A stretch of 64,000 nucleotides of DNA from Geosiphon pyriformis (Eukaryota; Glomeromycota; Glomeromycetes; Archaeosporales; Geosiphonaceae), in the NCBI GenBank assembly GCA_016748015.1, contig JAAOMT010000718.1, positions 62,001 through 126,000 on the forward strand, read 5' to 3'. The position numbers were made by a program, and so were the translations under genes. Every line of letters starts with the position of its first letter. The first letter of the stretch is position 1. The notes under the pieces were generated by a model that saw nothing but the letters and a program-made list of their open reading frames with translations, did not search any database and was not told the origin of the DNA. Of the stretch, positions 1-11,800 are shown piece after piece.

Positions 1-2314
1 TCGGTAATAATCATTCTATGATGATGAAGCACAAGTTTGGTGTCAACTTTCCGAAATTATCTTGTAACGAGTCAAATATTTTTACAAACCTATACTCCGC
101 GGGCAATGACATTCGTAGCATCATCACTGAACTTAATAAATACATTCCCATGATTTGAGCAAGAAATAAAACGATATTGCTTCGCGAGACCGAACTTGAG
201 ACCGCTCTAAAGAACTATTCAAAAAAGAAATGGTTAGTATTTAAATACCCGAAACTTTATGTTAGCCGGGTTATCGAAAAGAAACCAAATGGTGAGATTA
301 CCTTGAGGAGTTGAATCAACAAGCCACGAATAGAAAATATGATCATTAATCCAACAAACAAAAAGCTCAGTTGTTGGGACCAAAAGGGTACATCCAACGT
401 GATATCTATATATTTGATGGCTAAGGTAAGGCCATAAGTAATTGGGTCAGAAGCGGGACCAGTGCGGCTCAATATGATGTTAATCGTTGCCTGAAATCAT
501 TAAAAAAATTAATAGGAAAAGGTATTGTGCACAGACGACGTGCGGGATAGTTCACAAAATTGCACAAATGGCTCACCATAACGATTTTGTAGATACAGTA
601 CACTGAAAATATGTAGCCCAAAAAATTGAAATATTTTCCTTTCCAGGTCTTTGAGTACTCAAGTCGGTCCTAGGGAATAAAAATTTTTAGATTTCAATTA
701 ATTTAAAAGATAAGTTCAAAAAATCCAAATAATTCAGGGATTGTGGTCAATTCACAAACACGAACCTTTTCAAGATATAAATCATCGATATCCAAAAAAA
801 GCTGTCGACCGAGGTTTTCGAGTCCACTAATTTCCTGTCGTAAAGTACCGATGTCTGGGGTGCGAATTGAAAAATATCGTTTTCTTCCAATCACCAAAGA
901 TGAAGGGTCGAAGAAAATTGGAACATACTCTCTCCACCAATTCCCATGCCTCCCGCCACAGTGTTAAACATTTTTCTCACGAATCCACCGACTCTGGTAC
1001 TCTGCTGCAAAGTAAATGAGAAAAAAAAGATCTTAGTTTTCAATGAAAAGAAGAAGATAGACAAATGACCATCCATCTCAAGAAATGGAAATACCTCGTT
1101 CACGTTCTTTTGACGCATCTGGATAATGAGAATACGTTTCTTTTTGCTTATTATCTGTTCTAAAGTTTGAAGATATTTTTTCTCGGCCGCCTGGATATCT
1201 GCGTCTGTAACTTGCCTTTAAAACAAGAAGGGGATAAACAAGGATAATAGTCATGGTATACTCTCTAAAGCAGCGTTTTTCACACAAATTAGGATCATGA
1301 CGGGAAAAACTTTTCAAATTTCCCCACCGCAGAAAGAAAAATAATGTGGCATAGGGACTGTTGACAGCACCAAATCCCGATAAAATCGCCATGATTGTAA
1401 CTCCAATGACACCAACACGGCTCATACCAGACTGTATGAAAAAATCACCTGGGGGGGGGGGAGGGGTGAACAAAGAAAAAGAGGAACAAAAAATTCGTGG
1501 CCTTTTCAAAAAATGTGACGAAAAATTACATTCTCCGGCGGGAGAGCGATCACTTTCATGTCAAATAAAATTTTAAAAGAACACATACTAGTCTCCGAAT
1601 TAGAGTTTTTTGATATTGGGAAAAAAGTTCCAACTTGCCAGAACCCATAAAAATAGACAAGCCAAAAAAAGGTGGAGAAAGTCAATGAATAACGTCTTGA
1701 GAGGCCTTTCAAAATGTTCGTTCAAATTGGAGGATAAAAGTTAAATTTCATATTAGTCTTTGAAGGTACAGATATCAAAAAAAGATATTGGAAAGACTGA
1801 AGATCAAGTCTTTTGATGAGCAATACCGACTCTCGCGCACATTGGTGATAACCAAATTCATTTGGTAAAAAGGAATAAGTATGATGATAAGGAAAAGTAG
1901 AATGTAAAGCGTAACTTTCCAATGAAACCATCGAGAACTGAAAAATACAAATCACAAATGGGGTTTTCGCAGTTAAAACTTGCGGTCTTTTTATTTTTAT
2001 TTTTATTTTTCAATACTCAAATATAAATTTCTGTACAAAAACAAAGTCAAAAGTAGAGGTTAAAAGGAACTTTACTCTCTATCCATCACATCCATTATTT
2101 CAAATATAACCAACTCAAACAAAGCGCAGCTATTGCTAAAAGTGAGAGAAAAGACGGCCTGAACAAGTTGCACGTCGTGCCGATCAGTTGATGACTCGTA
2201 GTCTTTTAAAAGCTTTTTTACAAGGAATATCCAACCGAAAGCAAAGAACAATAACTGAGAACCGAAAAGTATAAGGGCATTATAAATAAAAGTAAAGGTG
2301 TAATCGTAAGCCAT
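1..2314 (-). CDS. GPHR: Golgi pH regulator / GTG-type membrane protein, 3' end cut by window
   Basis: Multi-exon gene for a GPHR/GPR89/GTG family protein, a multi-pass Golgi/ER anion channel that acidifies the Golgi lumen. It starts at ATG 2314 with a membrane helix carrying GSQLLFFAFGW, then FSLTFSNSCALFELVIFEI. Later exons give SRVGVIGVTIMAILSGFGAVNSP (about 1350-1440), the coiled-coil piece GLENLGRQLFLDIDDLY (about 780-840), GYIFSVYCIYKIVM (about 575-615), PFWSQQLSFLFVGLMIIFS (about 320-395) and AQIMGMYLLSSVMMLRMS (about 100-155). After PAEYR (exon ends at 90) a 74-bp intron (16-89) leads to an exon at 1-15 reading R-M-I-I-T, which matches the family's EYRxIIT. The gene therefore runs off the left edge and does not stop at the apparent TGA at 11-13. 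Family membership is clear; exact junctions are inferred. Confidence 0.9.
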
Positions 2315-3367
2315 TAAAACAAGAAAAGGTTAGAGAAAGCTAAGAAAAAGAACAACAGGAAATTAATATTGGTTAAATTATGTGACTCATGAAATTCTAG
2401 ATCAATAATGTTAAAAATTTAATTAATAATATATAAAATAATATGAATAATAATATGAATAAAATATAAAAAATAATACAATACCTTGAATAATAATATA
2501 AATGTCAAAAGAATTTTTTTCTTTTTTTTGTTTAAACCAAAAATAAATAAGTTTCAATGTGTTTTATTAAAAATAATTAATTATAAATTATAAAATAAAA
2601 ATTATTAAGTTGATAATGTTTCAATTAATTTTGGGAAATAAAGGTTATATATATATTCTGTGTTTACAATTTTATAAATAAATAAATAAATAAATTTTTG
2701 TTCATAAAAAAGCTAAAAATTAAATAATTATGATAATATAATTATTTTTTTAAAAAATTGTTTTGAATTTATAATATATAATTTTACCCAGTTTTTAAAA
2801 AATAAAAATAAAAATTTTTAAAAAATTGTATTCTTAACTTATTATTTCTATTAAAGTTTTCTTTGTAAAAAAAAAAAAAAAAAAATTTCGAATACATTAA
2901 AAAATCTTTAAACTTTTTTTATATATATTATATATATACTGTGATAATTCGATTATTTTTTTTTTTAATAAGGCTAAAACCAACGTGTAAATTAATTTGA
3001 TATTTTAGATTTATTTTGATTTTAGATGTATTAAAAAATTACGAATACCAGTTTCTAAAAAACAAGAAATATTGAAAGTCATCAAACACAATAAAATTAT
3101 GATAAGGTTAAAGAAAAGTAAATAAGGAAAAAATTTTTTTTTTTTTTTATCAGATAATCATTAAAATGATAGACCCGGTTTGTTCAATCGAAAAAAAGAA
3201 GTTAATTAATTATTTTCTCTTAAATAGGATTAGACTTTTTAAAATTAATTAAAGAATAATTATTGACAATAGAGTTAGTTATCAATAATAATCTTTTTAA
3301 AAAATGAAAAATAACGTTTCATTTAAATTAATTTAGTCTGAATTGATGTATATATACTTATTTTCTC

Positions 3368-3422
<55 letters not shown>

Positions 3423-3423
3423 T
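3368..3423. repeat. (ATT)n microsatellite
   Basis: Uninterrupted run of ATT/TTA units, about 18 copies, in the AT-rich spacer. Confidence 0.95.
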
Positions 3424-4021
3424 TATTCATTAAATATGTTTCATACTTTTTTCTTTAAAGTTATTTACTTTAATTTTTTTATTTCAATTAATGGGATTTA
3501 AATCATTAATAAACTCAAACGTTATGAGCTCAATAATTTTTAACACTTAAATTTAATTACTCCACTTTATACTACCTTTAATTTGGTTCGGTATTCGATA
3601 TACATGGTCAGCAGTCTAACGAAAAGGAGACAAAATGAGACAAAAGGAAATGATTGAAATATATTTTTGTTAATTTTATTCATCTTCATTTTTATAGATT
3701 ATAAAATTGTTATCGACTATTAATTGAATTTTTTTTTCTTGGTTGATAGATTTAACATGATCAAATATTTATATATTAATCTTTCAATGAAATTTATTTT
3801 TATTTTCAAAGATATCTTTTTATTTTTTGAGTATTAAAAATATAAATAATTTTATAAACGTTTTTCAAATGGAAAAAAAAAACCTATTTAACAACTGAAT
3901 ATTTCTTTATCCAATTTAAAGTTAATATATATTTTCGGTTAAGTAAAAATTATCTCTTTATTATACTCAAATAAAAAAAAATTAATGTAGATAATAATAA
4001 ATTTTACATTGTTCATCCTAT

Positions 4022-4055
<34 letters not shown>

Positions 4056-4068
4056 AATGATAATGATG
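4022..4068. repeat. (GAT)n microsatellite
   Basis: About a dozen GAT units followed by degenerate AAT GAT units. It is the only G-containing simple repeat in this spacer. Confidence 0.95.
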
Positions 4069-5010
4069 AATTAAACGAGGAATTTTTTTTTTGATTCTTT
4101 TGAGATAAGGATAAGTCTAACTACGAAACTAAGTTAGAATTGTCAGAATTGAGATACCGATAACCACCATTGTTCTCTAATCTTAAACAAGAATAAATTT
4201 CAAGAACCAAAAGAAATTTAAAACATAACAGATTTTTTTAAGTTTTAATAATGACGTTAATGACTCGGAAATTAATTCCACCTGCTAAAAAAGAGAAAGA
4301 GAAAAAAATTTTTTTTTTTTTTCAAACTACCAATCATTTCAAAAATGATTTTAATTTATGGGACAAAAATTTCTTATTTCTAATAACATATTTTAATTTT
4401 AAAAAAAACCAATATATGTTAAAAACCAATTATAAATTTTATATTTATGAAAAACAATTATTATTTTTTTTAATATTATTATTAATTATAAAAAAAAATT
4501 TACTTTATAAAAAATACAATTATATATATATTATTATTATTATTAATTATTTAAAACTTTTTTCATAATTATTATTATTTTTTTATTAATTTATCAAATT
4601 AAAAAAACAAATCAAAAAAACAAATCAAAAAACAAAATTTTAAATTTAAATATATAATATATATAATTAATAAAAATATGTTATAAAAACATTTTATAAA
4701 TTTAAATTAAAACACTAAAACTAAAAAAAATTATTTAAAATATTTTATTTTATTAAATAAATTTACTTATATAATAAATAAATAAATAAATAAATAAAAA
4801 TTATTATTATTATATAATAATTTATTATTAATTTTTTATATTTTAATTGAATTTTTTCATTCACAAACACAAAATTTATATATATATACATATATAAATA
4901 TATAAATATTAAATTTTTTTTTGGTAAAATTTATTTATTTATCAAGTAACAATTAAAAAATATCTCAAAACATTTTTCTTTAAAATCACATGTTTATAAA
5001 TTTTAATGAA

Positions 5011-5013
<3 letters not shown>

Positions 5014-5088
<75 letters not shown>

Positions 5089-5089
5089 T
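5014..5089. repeat. (AAT)n microsatellite
   Basis: Run of AAT units with a single AGT interruption near 5043. Confidence 0.95.
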
Positions 5090-5296
5090 TTTGAATAAAA
5101 CTTTCATTATTATTATTTCTCTTTTTTAATTATACTCATAATATTAGAATCTATTAACTAAATAGTTCTCAACAAAATCTTTTCCTAATCATGTTCTTAA
5201 TAAGTAAGAAGGATTAGACGTTTCATCATTTCTATTTCCAAAAAAGATGTAAAATATATTTTTTTTTTAAATAGTTATTTTGAAAAATCAAGATTC

Positions 5297-5298
<2 letters not shown>

Positions 5299-5331
<33 letters not shown>

Positions 5332-5367
5332 TATTATTATTCTTATTATTATTATTTATTATTATTA

Positions 5368-5463
<96 letters not shown>
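5299..5463. repeat. (TTA)n microsatellite, about 165 bp
   Basis: Long TTA/ATT array with a few phase shifts, the longest simple repeat in the window. On the plus strand it creates a spurious poly-tyrosine frame. Confidence 0.95.
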
Positions 5464-5465
<2 letters not shown>

Positions 5466-6501
5466 TGTTTACTCCTTAGAACTATAGCCACGAATGAAAA
5501 AATTGTAGCCACATACAAAACAAAAAACATTACTTACATAACACCCAATCAAAACATCGGTACTCGTCTTTGGATAAAAATGGTCCATGTTTATCGAAAT
5601 GTTTAGGGTACGAAATATTTACGATACACCATCAATTCTTCTTCATAAAACACAAACAAACTCACTCTAAAAAGGTCTCGGGACACCAGGTGTCAGTTGT
5701 CCGTCGTCAATTTGATCACCGTCACTGTCGTTACGAAACTTGTCAACTTTGATCGCATAACTTGAAAAAAATAAAGTGGATCACGATCTTGGGAACCTTT
5801 TCTAAAATTGGACAGTTATTATAGTTTGAGAAGATTTCCCGGTCCTGGGTTTTTATTGATAAAGTATATTATCTCGCCAATCATATGATGATCATGACAA
5901 ATTGCGTACGGCAAACAGGTTTCTTTTTCCCTTGTTGGGGAATTTGAATCTAACCAACAATAAATAATTATTATGATTCCACGGGTTTTTCCACATCTTT
6001 TAACTGACAGCCCAAAAAAAAAATAATGTTTTTTATTGTCAGTCAGCCACCAACACAAAACAGTGTCATCAAGTGTTGCCAACTTGCTAAAATTCTCAGT
6101 ACATTGTATACTTATCAAGTTTATTAACTAATCTAGATTGGAAATTACATAAAGCTTTACCACTAACGAATTCTTTGCAAATATTTGAAGGTCCTTTTTG
6201 CCATCGGGGTAATGAAATGCTCCTTTCATTTGGGGATCCATTAATGTGATGTTTGGAAATTTTGGGGATAATTGATAAAAGATAGAGGAAACTGATCAAC
6301 ATTAATACTTGATCTTTGAATATATCACGGTAATACGACAGATTTGATTGGTGAAGGATAATCAAGAATTTTTGATTCATATGCAACCGAGAAACAGACC
6401 CAGGTCAAAATTTGTCCATCGACATACCATTCTATTACCCTCTTCCGCTCTCCACCCTCACCCTTTTCCTCGACCCGTTCTCCCCAATTCGTTCGCGAAA
6501 A

Positions 6502-8232
6502 ATGCCAGGGCAGGATACCACCGCTTTCGAAAGGCCTGTCACTCGAAGCCAGACTAAGAAACCTGTTCAAACTTCTGGAAATATAATTCTAGAATCACAA
6601 GTCCACACCTATAACCATTCCGGTTCCACAGCCTTTGAGTATACGACACTTTATTCACCACAAAATTGTTCGAATAATGAAGAGTTTTGGTCAACGGGAG
6701 TCAACGACGATAATATAAAATTCTTTAACAATATTGACAACTCAAATTTTCATGATCACTCAAAAAAAGGTTCATCGTCTTCAATATATAACAACAGCAG
6801 CACCAGTAAAAGTAATACATATTACAATAACAATTATTCCAATGATTCGTCTCGAACTTCATTTAAAAACTCTCGTCGAATACCGGATTGGAGTCCAGAA
6901 ACTCCTGAATATACACCCGATTTCCAATCTGAATATGGTTTTGATGATGTCTTTGATAAAGCTTTTGGTACTGCACTTGGATCCGATACCGACCAATCAA
7001 ATAAATCAAGTTCCCATGATTCACCACTTTCACCTATTACTCCTTATTCTTCAAATGAAATCGATATAGATCATGATAATGATCGTAATAATGATAATGA
7101 AAGCTATATTGATATCGAATCAGAAGATATGGAAATAGATATTGAATCAATATCACCTCTACAAACACAATCGATTCAAAAAATAGACGACGATCTGGAT
7201 CAAGATATAGAAGATCTACTAAATCTTGATTCGGAAAGCTCTTCCGAAGCAGACGATGAGGATAAAATAACAACAAAACCTTTTACAACAGGAAAATGCA
7301 CCATCGAAGGGATCGTCGTTGACAAATCTGACCTAAGCCGCTCTATGATCGCTGCCGGTCACCGAGAAGAACCGATTATTATTGATGATACTCCTGATAC
7401 CCCATCTTTTTTGACTGGAACTGGCCATCAACAAGAGCCAATTGTAATTGATGATGTTCCCGATGTTTCAAAATCTGTCCCAATCATTGACTCCCAAAAA
7501 GAAAGTCAAGATCTTTTCAAATTAGAAGATCTAATCAGATTAGATAGTGAGAGTGTCACGGATCCATATTCATTAGCTGAATCAAAGCAACCAATAACCC
7601 GCGAAATCCTTATATCCATCAAAAAACGCCTCGATTTAGAAGACACCGAACAAGCAATGTTTTGGTGTTTATGTACTGTGGCCTTTCATTCACTTGCACG
7701 AGTCAATGAACTTGTCACAAACATAAAATCTAAAATTCTTCGGCGGATCGAGGTAAACCAAGTAAAAGCTCCAAAAGTTTACATCGTACCATACGCCTGC
7801 ATACGAATACCCAACAAAAAAAATAAACAAGCCAAGATTCGACATTTGGTGATATTTCCTTCCCATGATGATATTTGTCCTTTAACTGCATTATCAAATT
7901 ACTGTCGTATTCGAACCCAAGAGGGCTACGCTTCTGACAGTGATCCATTCTTCTGTCTCAAAGGTGGTGAGGCAGCCACTCGTGATTGGTTCGACCAAAA
8001 GCTACGTCCCTTATTAGCTAAAGGCGAACCTTTAAAATATAGCTTTCGTGCCGGCGGTGTCTTGGAATTGGTTGCCCAGGGACGAACGAAACCTGACATA
8101 CGATGTATGGGTCGATGGAATTTCAATAATTTCGAGGATTACTTGAATGACCACCCTTCAGTTCTTTTGGCCTTTATCTCAACCTCGATATCAAATGCCT
8201 ACGTGTACGGTGATTCTGCGATGATTTCATAA
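6502..8232 (+). CDS. Tyrosine-recombinase-like protein with acidic disordered N-terminus
   Basis: Single-exon gene, 576 aa from ATG 6502 (MPGQDTTAFERPVTRSQ); the open frame continues upstream only through non-ATG codons. Residues 1-370 are low-complexity, Ser/Asn/Asp/Glu-rich and probably disordered. They hold two near-identical motifs, EPIIIDD (about 290-296) and EPIVIDD (about 312-318), which look like SUMO-interaction motifs. Residues about 385-560 have the order of a tyrosine recombinase (phage integrase/Crypton) catalytic domain: Arg I in ARVNEL (R400), a lysine-rich beta-hairpin segment (NKKNKQAKIRHLVIFP), a box II reading YSFR (R516) where HxxR is usual, GRW (W539) and a tyrosine in EDYLND (Y547), 31 residues after Arg II as in XerD-type enzymes. 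It may be a mobile-element enzyme or a domesticated relative; I saw no flanking terminal repeats. The domain is seen in sequence; function is inference. Confidence 0.75.
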   Translation: MPGQDTTAFERPVTRSQTKKPVQTSGNIILESQVHTYNHSGSTAFEYTTLYSPQNCSNNEEFWSTGVNDDNIKFFNNIDNSNFHDHSKKGSSSSIYNNSSTSKSNTYYNNNYSNDSSRTSFKNSRRIPDWSPETPEYTPDFQSEYGFDDVFDKAFGTALGSDTDQSNKSSSHDSPLSPITPYSSNEIDIDHDNDRNNDNESYIDIESEDMEIDIESISPLQTQSIQKIDDDLDQDIEDLLNLDSESSSEADDEDKITTKPFTTGKCTIEGIVVDKSDLSRSMIAAGHREEPIIIDDTPDTPSFLTGTGHQQEPIVIDDVPDVSKSVPIIDSQKESQDLFKLEDLIRLDSESVTDPYSLAESKQPITREILISIKKRLDLEDTEQAMFWCLCTVAFHSLARVNELVTNIKSKILRRIEVNQVKAPKVYIVPYACIRIPNKKNKQAKIRHLVIFPSHDDICPLTALSNYCRIRTQEGYASDSDPFFCLKGGEAATRDWFDQKLRPLLAKGEPLKYSFRAGGVLELVAQGRTKPDIRCMGRWNFNNFEDYLNDHPSVLLAFISTSISNAYVYGDSAMIS

Positions 8233-8868
8233 ATAAAAACAGAAAAAATATTTTAGCGATTCACCGTAATCATAGGATCCAAAAAAATTTACTTTTATGT
8301 TCATTTCTTATGTTTATGTTTCCGTTTCCTGTTGTTCTTCCCTCCTTTATTTGTAGTATAAATACATCTTGACAAACATTTTGCAACACACAAAATTCCC
8401 CACCCCAAAAGTATTTATCTCCTTAATTTTGTTGCAAATAGAATGTCTGGAAAAGTCTAATTGCACATCTTTAAAAGTTTTGAAGTAAATATATTTGCAT
8501 TACTAAGTTGCGTGTATCACGATAAGTTCAAAGCCGATGGCTTTAGGATCTGAAATTTGAATTTTGGTATAATTATTTTGTAATAATTGTCGACGGTTTT
8601 AAATTTTGTCTTCAAAAATAGCCTGCTTATATAGAGTAGCCAACGCTTGGATCATGAAACACTTATTCATTTTATAGAATTAGAATAACAAAGTTTCAGA
8701 TTCTCGTATTATCCGAATCTCCAAAAGATGAAGAGCAAAGTCTAAAAATATTAGGGAGGAAAAAATACAATTTCTTTTTACATAAAAAAACTCCTTGTTA
8801 AAGTCCCTTACCTGCTAAACGTATACTCCACATATCTCAATTTTGTGATATATTTGAATTGATCACCA
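8233..8868. other. Convergent intergenic spacer
   Basis: Lies between the 3' ends of the recombinase-like gene and CSF1. I see only AT-rich sequence expected to contain both 3' UTRs, and no open frame worth reporting. Confidence 0.6.
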
Positions 8869-11800
8869 CTAAACTGTGCTAATCTGTGTTCTCAAATCTT
8901 TTAATTCCTTAGCGTATATGTCATATACGGCTGACAAAATTTCGTCAAGATTCATCATCACCAAAGTGTGAAGAACTCCAGGGATTTTTGCTCTTTGCAC
9001 TCCTACCCATTCCAAAGGAGGCGTTGCGTCTCCCATAATTCGTAACTGTGGCTCTAACTTGACAGGCTCCACGGGATCATATTCAAAAGACCGCTTTTTC
9101 GTAGTGACCTGGGTGATGTTTGTCTCTTCAAAGGGAGGAGATTTGTGAGGTATCCATGATTGATCACCAGAAATATTCTTGGATTGCGTCAGACCTTGTT
9201 GAGCAGAAGTAAAGGTTTGAGGGGATGCAGAGCTAACTGAGGTTTTGGAATATTCTCCCGTTCCGATCGAGTTCTTCTTCAATTGTTCTTTATATAATAC
9301 AACTAGTTCTTGCAGATATCTGATCAGGCTGAAATTAAGCGCAACATCTACTTTACCCTCAAAATTTGTTGTGAATTTATAATCAACTCTATTTGTTTCC
9401 TTCCCCTGAGAGGTTATCATGCTTAAATGTGTGCTCGGCAAGCTAAAGATGTTTTTGGAAGAGGAGGCATGCACATGATCAAACCATTGTTGAGCACTGA
9501 GCTTTTTTTCATCCTTGTGGCCCAATTTCTTGCAAAGACTTTTGCTCAGGTTGATGCCGTTGAGATTCATAGAAAGTTCGAGATGTATTTTACGTTCTAT
9601 ATCAACCGATCGTCTCATATCAATTATGAGTTTTTCACACCTCGTTTGTACGCAATCAGGGTCATAGAAATGATGAGGAAAGATGGTTAAACGCACCAAT
9701 TCCATTACTAAAGTTATCTTGCCGACTGGATTCACGACTATATCACCAATTTGCAGTGGTTTAAAAGTACTCCCATTTACGTTTTCATTGCCTGATTTCG
9801 GGGATCTATGCTCAGGACTACCTGAAAGCGTTGAAGCTACAATAGGGTTCACAGGATGAACGGTGGTCGATTCGGAAATCACATTAGAGGCAAACAAACG
9901 CTTCTCCTCAATTAATGCTAGAAGCTTATCCGACATCAGCAAAAAAATGGGTATTGTCTTTACTGCAACAAGCGCTTCTATGTGTCTTAGAACAAGGTCA
10001 GTATGTACTAATACTTCGGACTTCTCGGATGGAACATTTATCCATTGATCTTTGATATTCAATTCCATCGGGTCAACTTCTAAAACTAAAATTTTCTGGT
10101 ATTCGTAATCAAGAGATGATAGAATTCGTTCAGTCTTGAAGAGTAAATTTGTCAGACAAGTCCTATTCATTGATAAAGAAGTTGGAGGCGCCCCAAGCCA
10201 AGTGCTGAAGCTAAGTCCAGTCATGGTAGCAAAACCTACGAGACGACCTTCAGATTGTATTTCAAGAAGGTCCGTTGATAGCGACACACTCCTCACAGCT
10301 CCAGGTACTTTTTTGGTCCTGACTCTTATATTTTGGGTATTGAAACGCACTTTACCAATAGCTTGGCCTAAATCACTAGATAAGTCTAAATTTTTCAAAC
10401 GCAAAATCACGTAAACGGAGTACGGCTTTGCTTTAGCAATAGAGCTCTCTAATTCATTTTCAGTGAGGTTGGATTCTTCTTTTGTGTCGTTATCCTGAAG
10501 TATTGTTCTAATGGTCTCGTTCTGCACTGTTACTTCGTACAGTTTTGTGGCCTGGTCCACCCAGATTGTTTTAAGTAGCAATAAGTCTTGAAGATGGCGG
10601 ATGTTTAAATCAGCAGTAATTTGTGGAAAATCCACTATAATTGATATGGAGTCATCGCTTAGCTTATTAGTTCGCCGACTCATTAAAGTCGCGTTGAATG
10701 AAATATCTTTGGTTTCAGCCTTTAGACAATCCTCAGGAGAAAAGGCATGACGAATATTGCCAGAAACCCCTCGAATTTTTCCTAGACATTTTAAACCTTG
10801 CGCACCTTCATTGCCACTATTCGAAGAAACGAGAAAATTACCTTCTTGCCAATTGAGAGAGCAAAAAACTTTTGAAGTAGGCTGGCAACTGAAATCAAAG
10901 GTAGTTTTCGAAAGTCTAAAGTAACCAGTAAAATTAATGCCATAAATTTGTGGAGCACTTTGTTGAACTGCAATAGCCTTTTTATCACTGCTCCTTTGGA
11001 CGCCAACTTTGAGACCCTCGATAATATCCTTTATGAAAGGTACAAGAGAGGGATACAAAATATTCTCACTGGGATGAATGATAAGTTCAATATAAACACG
11101 TTTTCTGGATGAATCCACTAATTGACCAATGATTGTTCGGAAAGTCGTATTTAAACTCAAGCCTGGAATCACAATAACATCGATGCCATTTTCACCTTGC
11201 CTAGAGGGCTCTTCCGGTGATGTGTAGCTATAAAGTGTATCTAAATTCAATCGCGGAAGAGACGCTAAACTTCCACGAGACGACCTTGATTTCTCTGAAA
11301 TTTTTTGAGTCCTTATCGACTGTTGCCGGGTGAAATGATGTTTAGGGTATAGCTTCCATACACCTCCCTTGGCTGTAAAGGTGGCCTGTATTTCCAAATC
11401 TAACATATTAGGCTGAGAATTTTCATGCTTGAAGCTAGGTGATGGTAAAGAAGTTGTGGATGATCCTTTTCCTTTAGTGTTAGATATTGAGGTTGAATTG
11501 GCCTCGGCTGTGAATGACTCCAATCTTTCTCTACTTGCTGCATATATTTCTCCCAAGGTATTTATATGGGTTACAATGTTACCACCAATATCTAACTCGA
11601 AGCCTTCAACACGGGAATCAATGAAAATCTGCTTTTTTTCTTTTGTTCCTAAAGTCTGTACTTCACAAGAAATTTCAGGAAAATAGATTCGATTCATCTT
11701 TGGGTGATATTGTGAAGAAAAATGATTTTCGTTGCTCTGATCAAATTGTGGAACAAATTGAAGGGATAATTCATTTAGTGATGCACAACTCGTTTTCCAT

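Larger units (their letters stand above)
2315..6501. other. AT-rich gene-free block with microsatellites
   Basis: About 4.2 kb without a credible gene. The sequence is mostly A/T homopolymer runs and short repeats. Open frames here (for example 4251-4568, rich in Lys/Asn/Ile/Phe, and 5280-5606, a poly-Tyr run) are products of base composition. The last few hundred bases before 6502 are less AT-extreme and must hold the promoter of the recombinase-like gene. Confidence 0.75.

Noticed and set aside
11-13. Stop codon for GPHR
   Set aside because: A donor after EYR and an acceptor at 16 restore the family's RxIIT, so the frame with this stop is intronic/alternate.
4251-4568. 105-codon open frame in the AT-rich block
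   Set aside because: Composition is almost only Lys, Asn, Ile, Phe, Tyr and Leu from A/T runs; no motif and no conservation signal.
3368-5463. CRISPR-like or satellite array
   Set aside because: Only mono-, di- and trinucleotide simple repeats; no repeat-spacer structure.
5280-5606. Poly-tyrosine frame
   Set aside because: Direct translation of the TTA/ATT microsatellite.
6412-6501. Longer start for the recombinase-like gene
   Set aside because: The upstream extension begins at TTG; the first ATG in frame is 6502, with A at -3.
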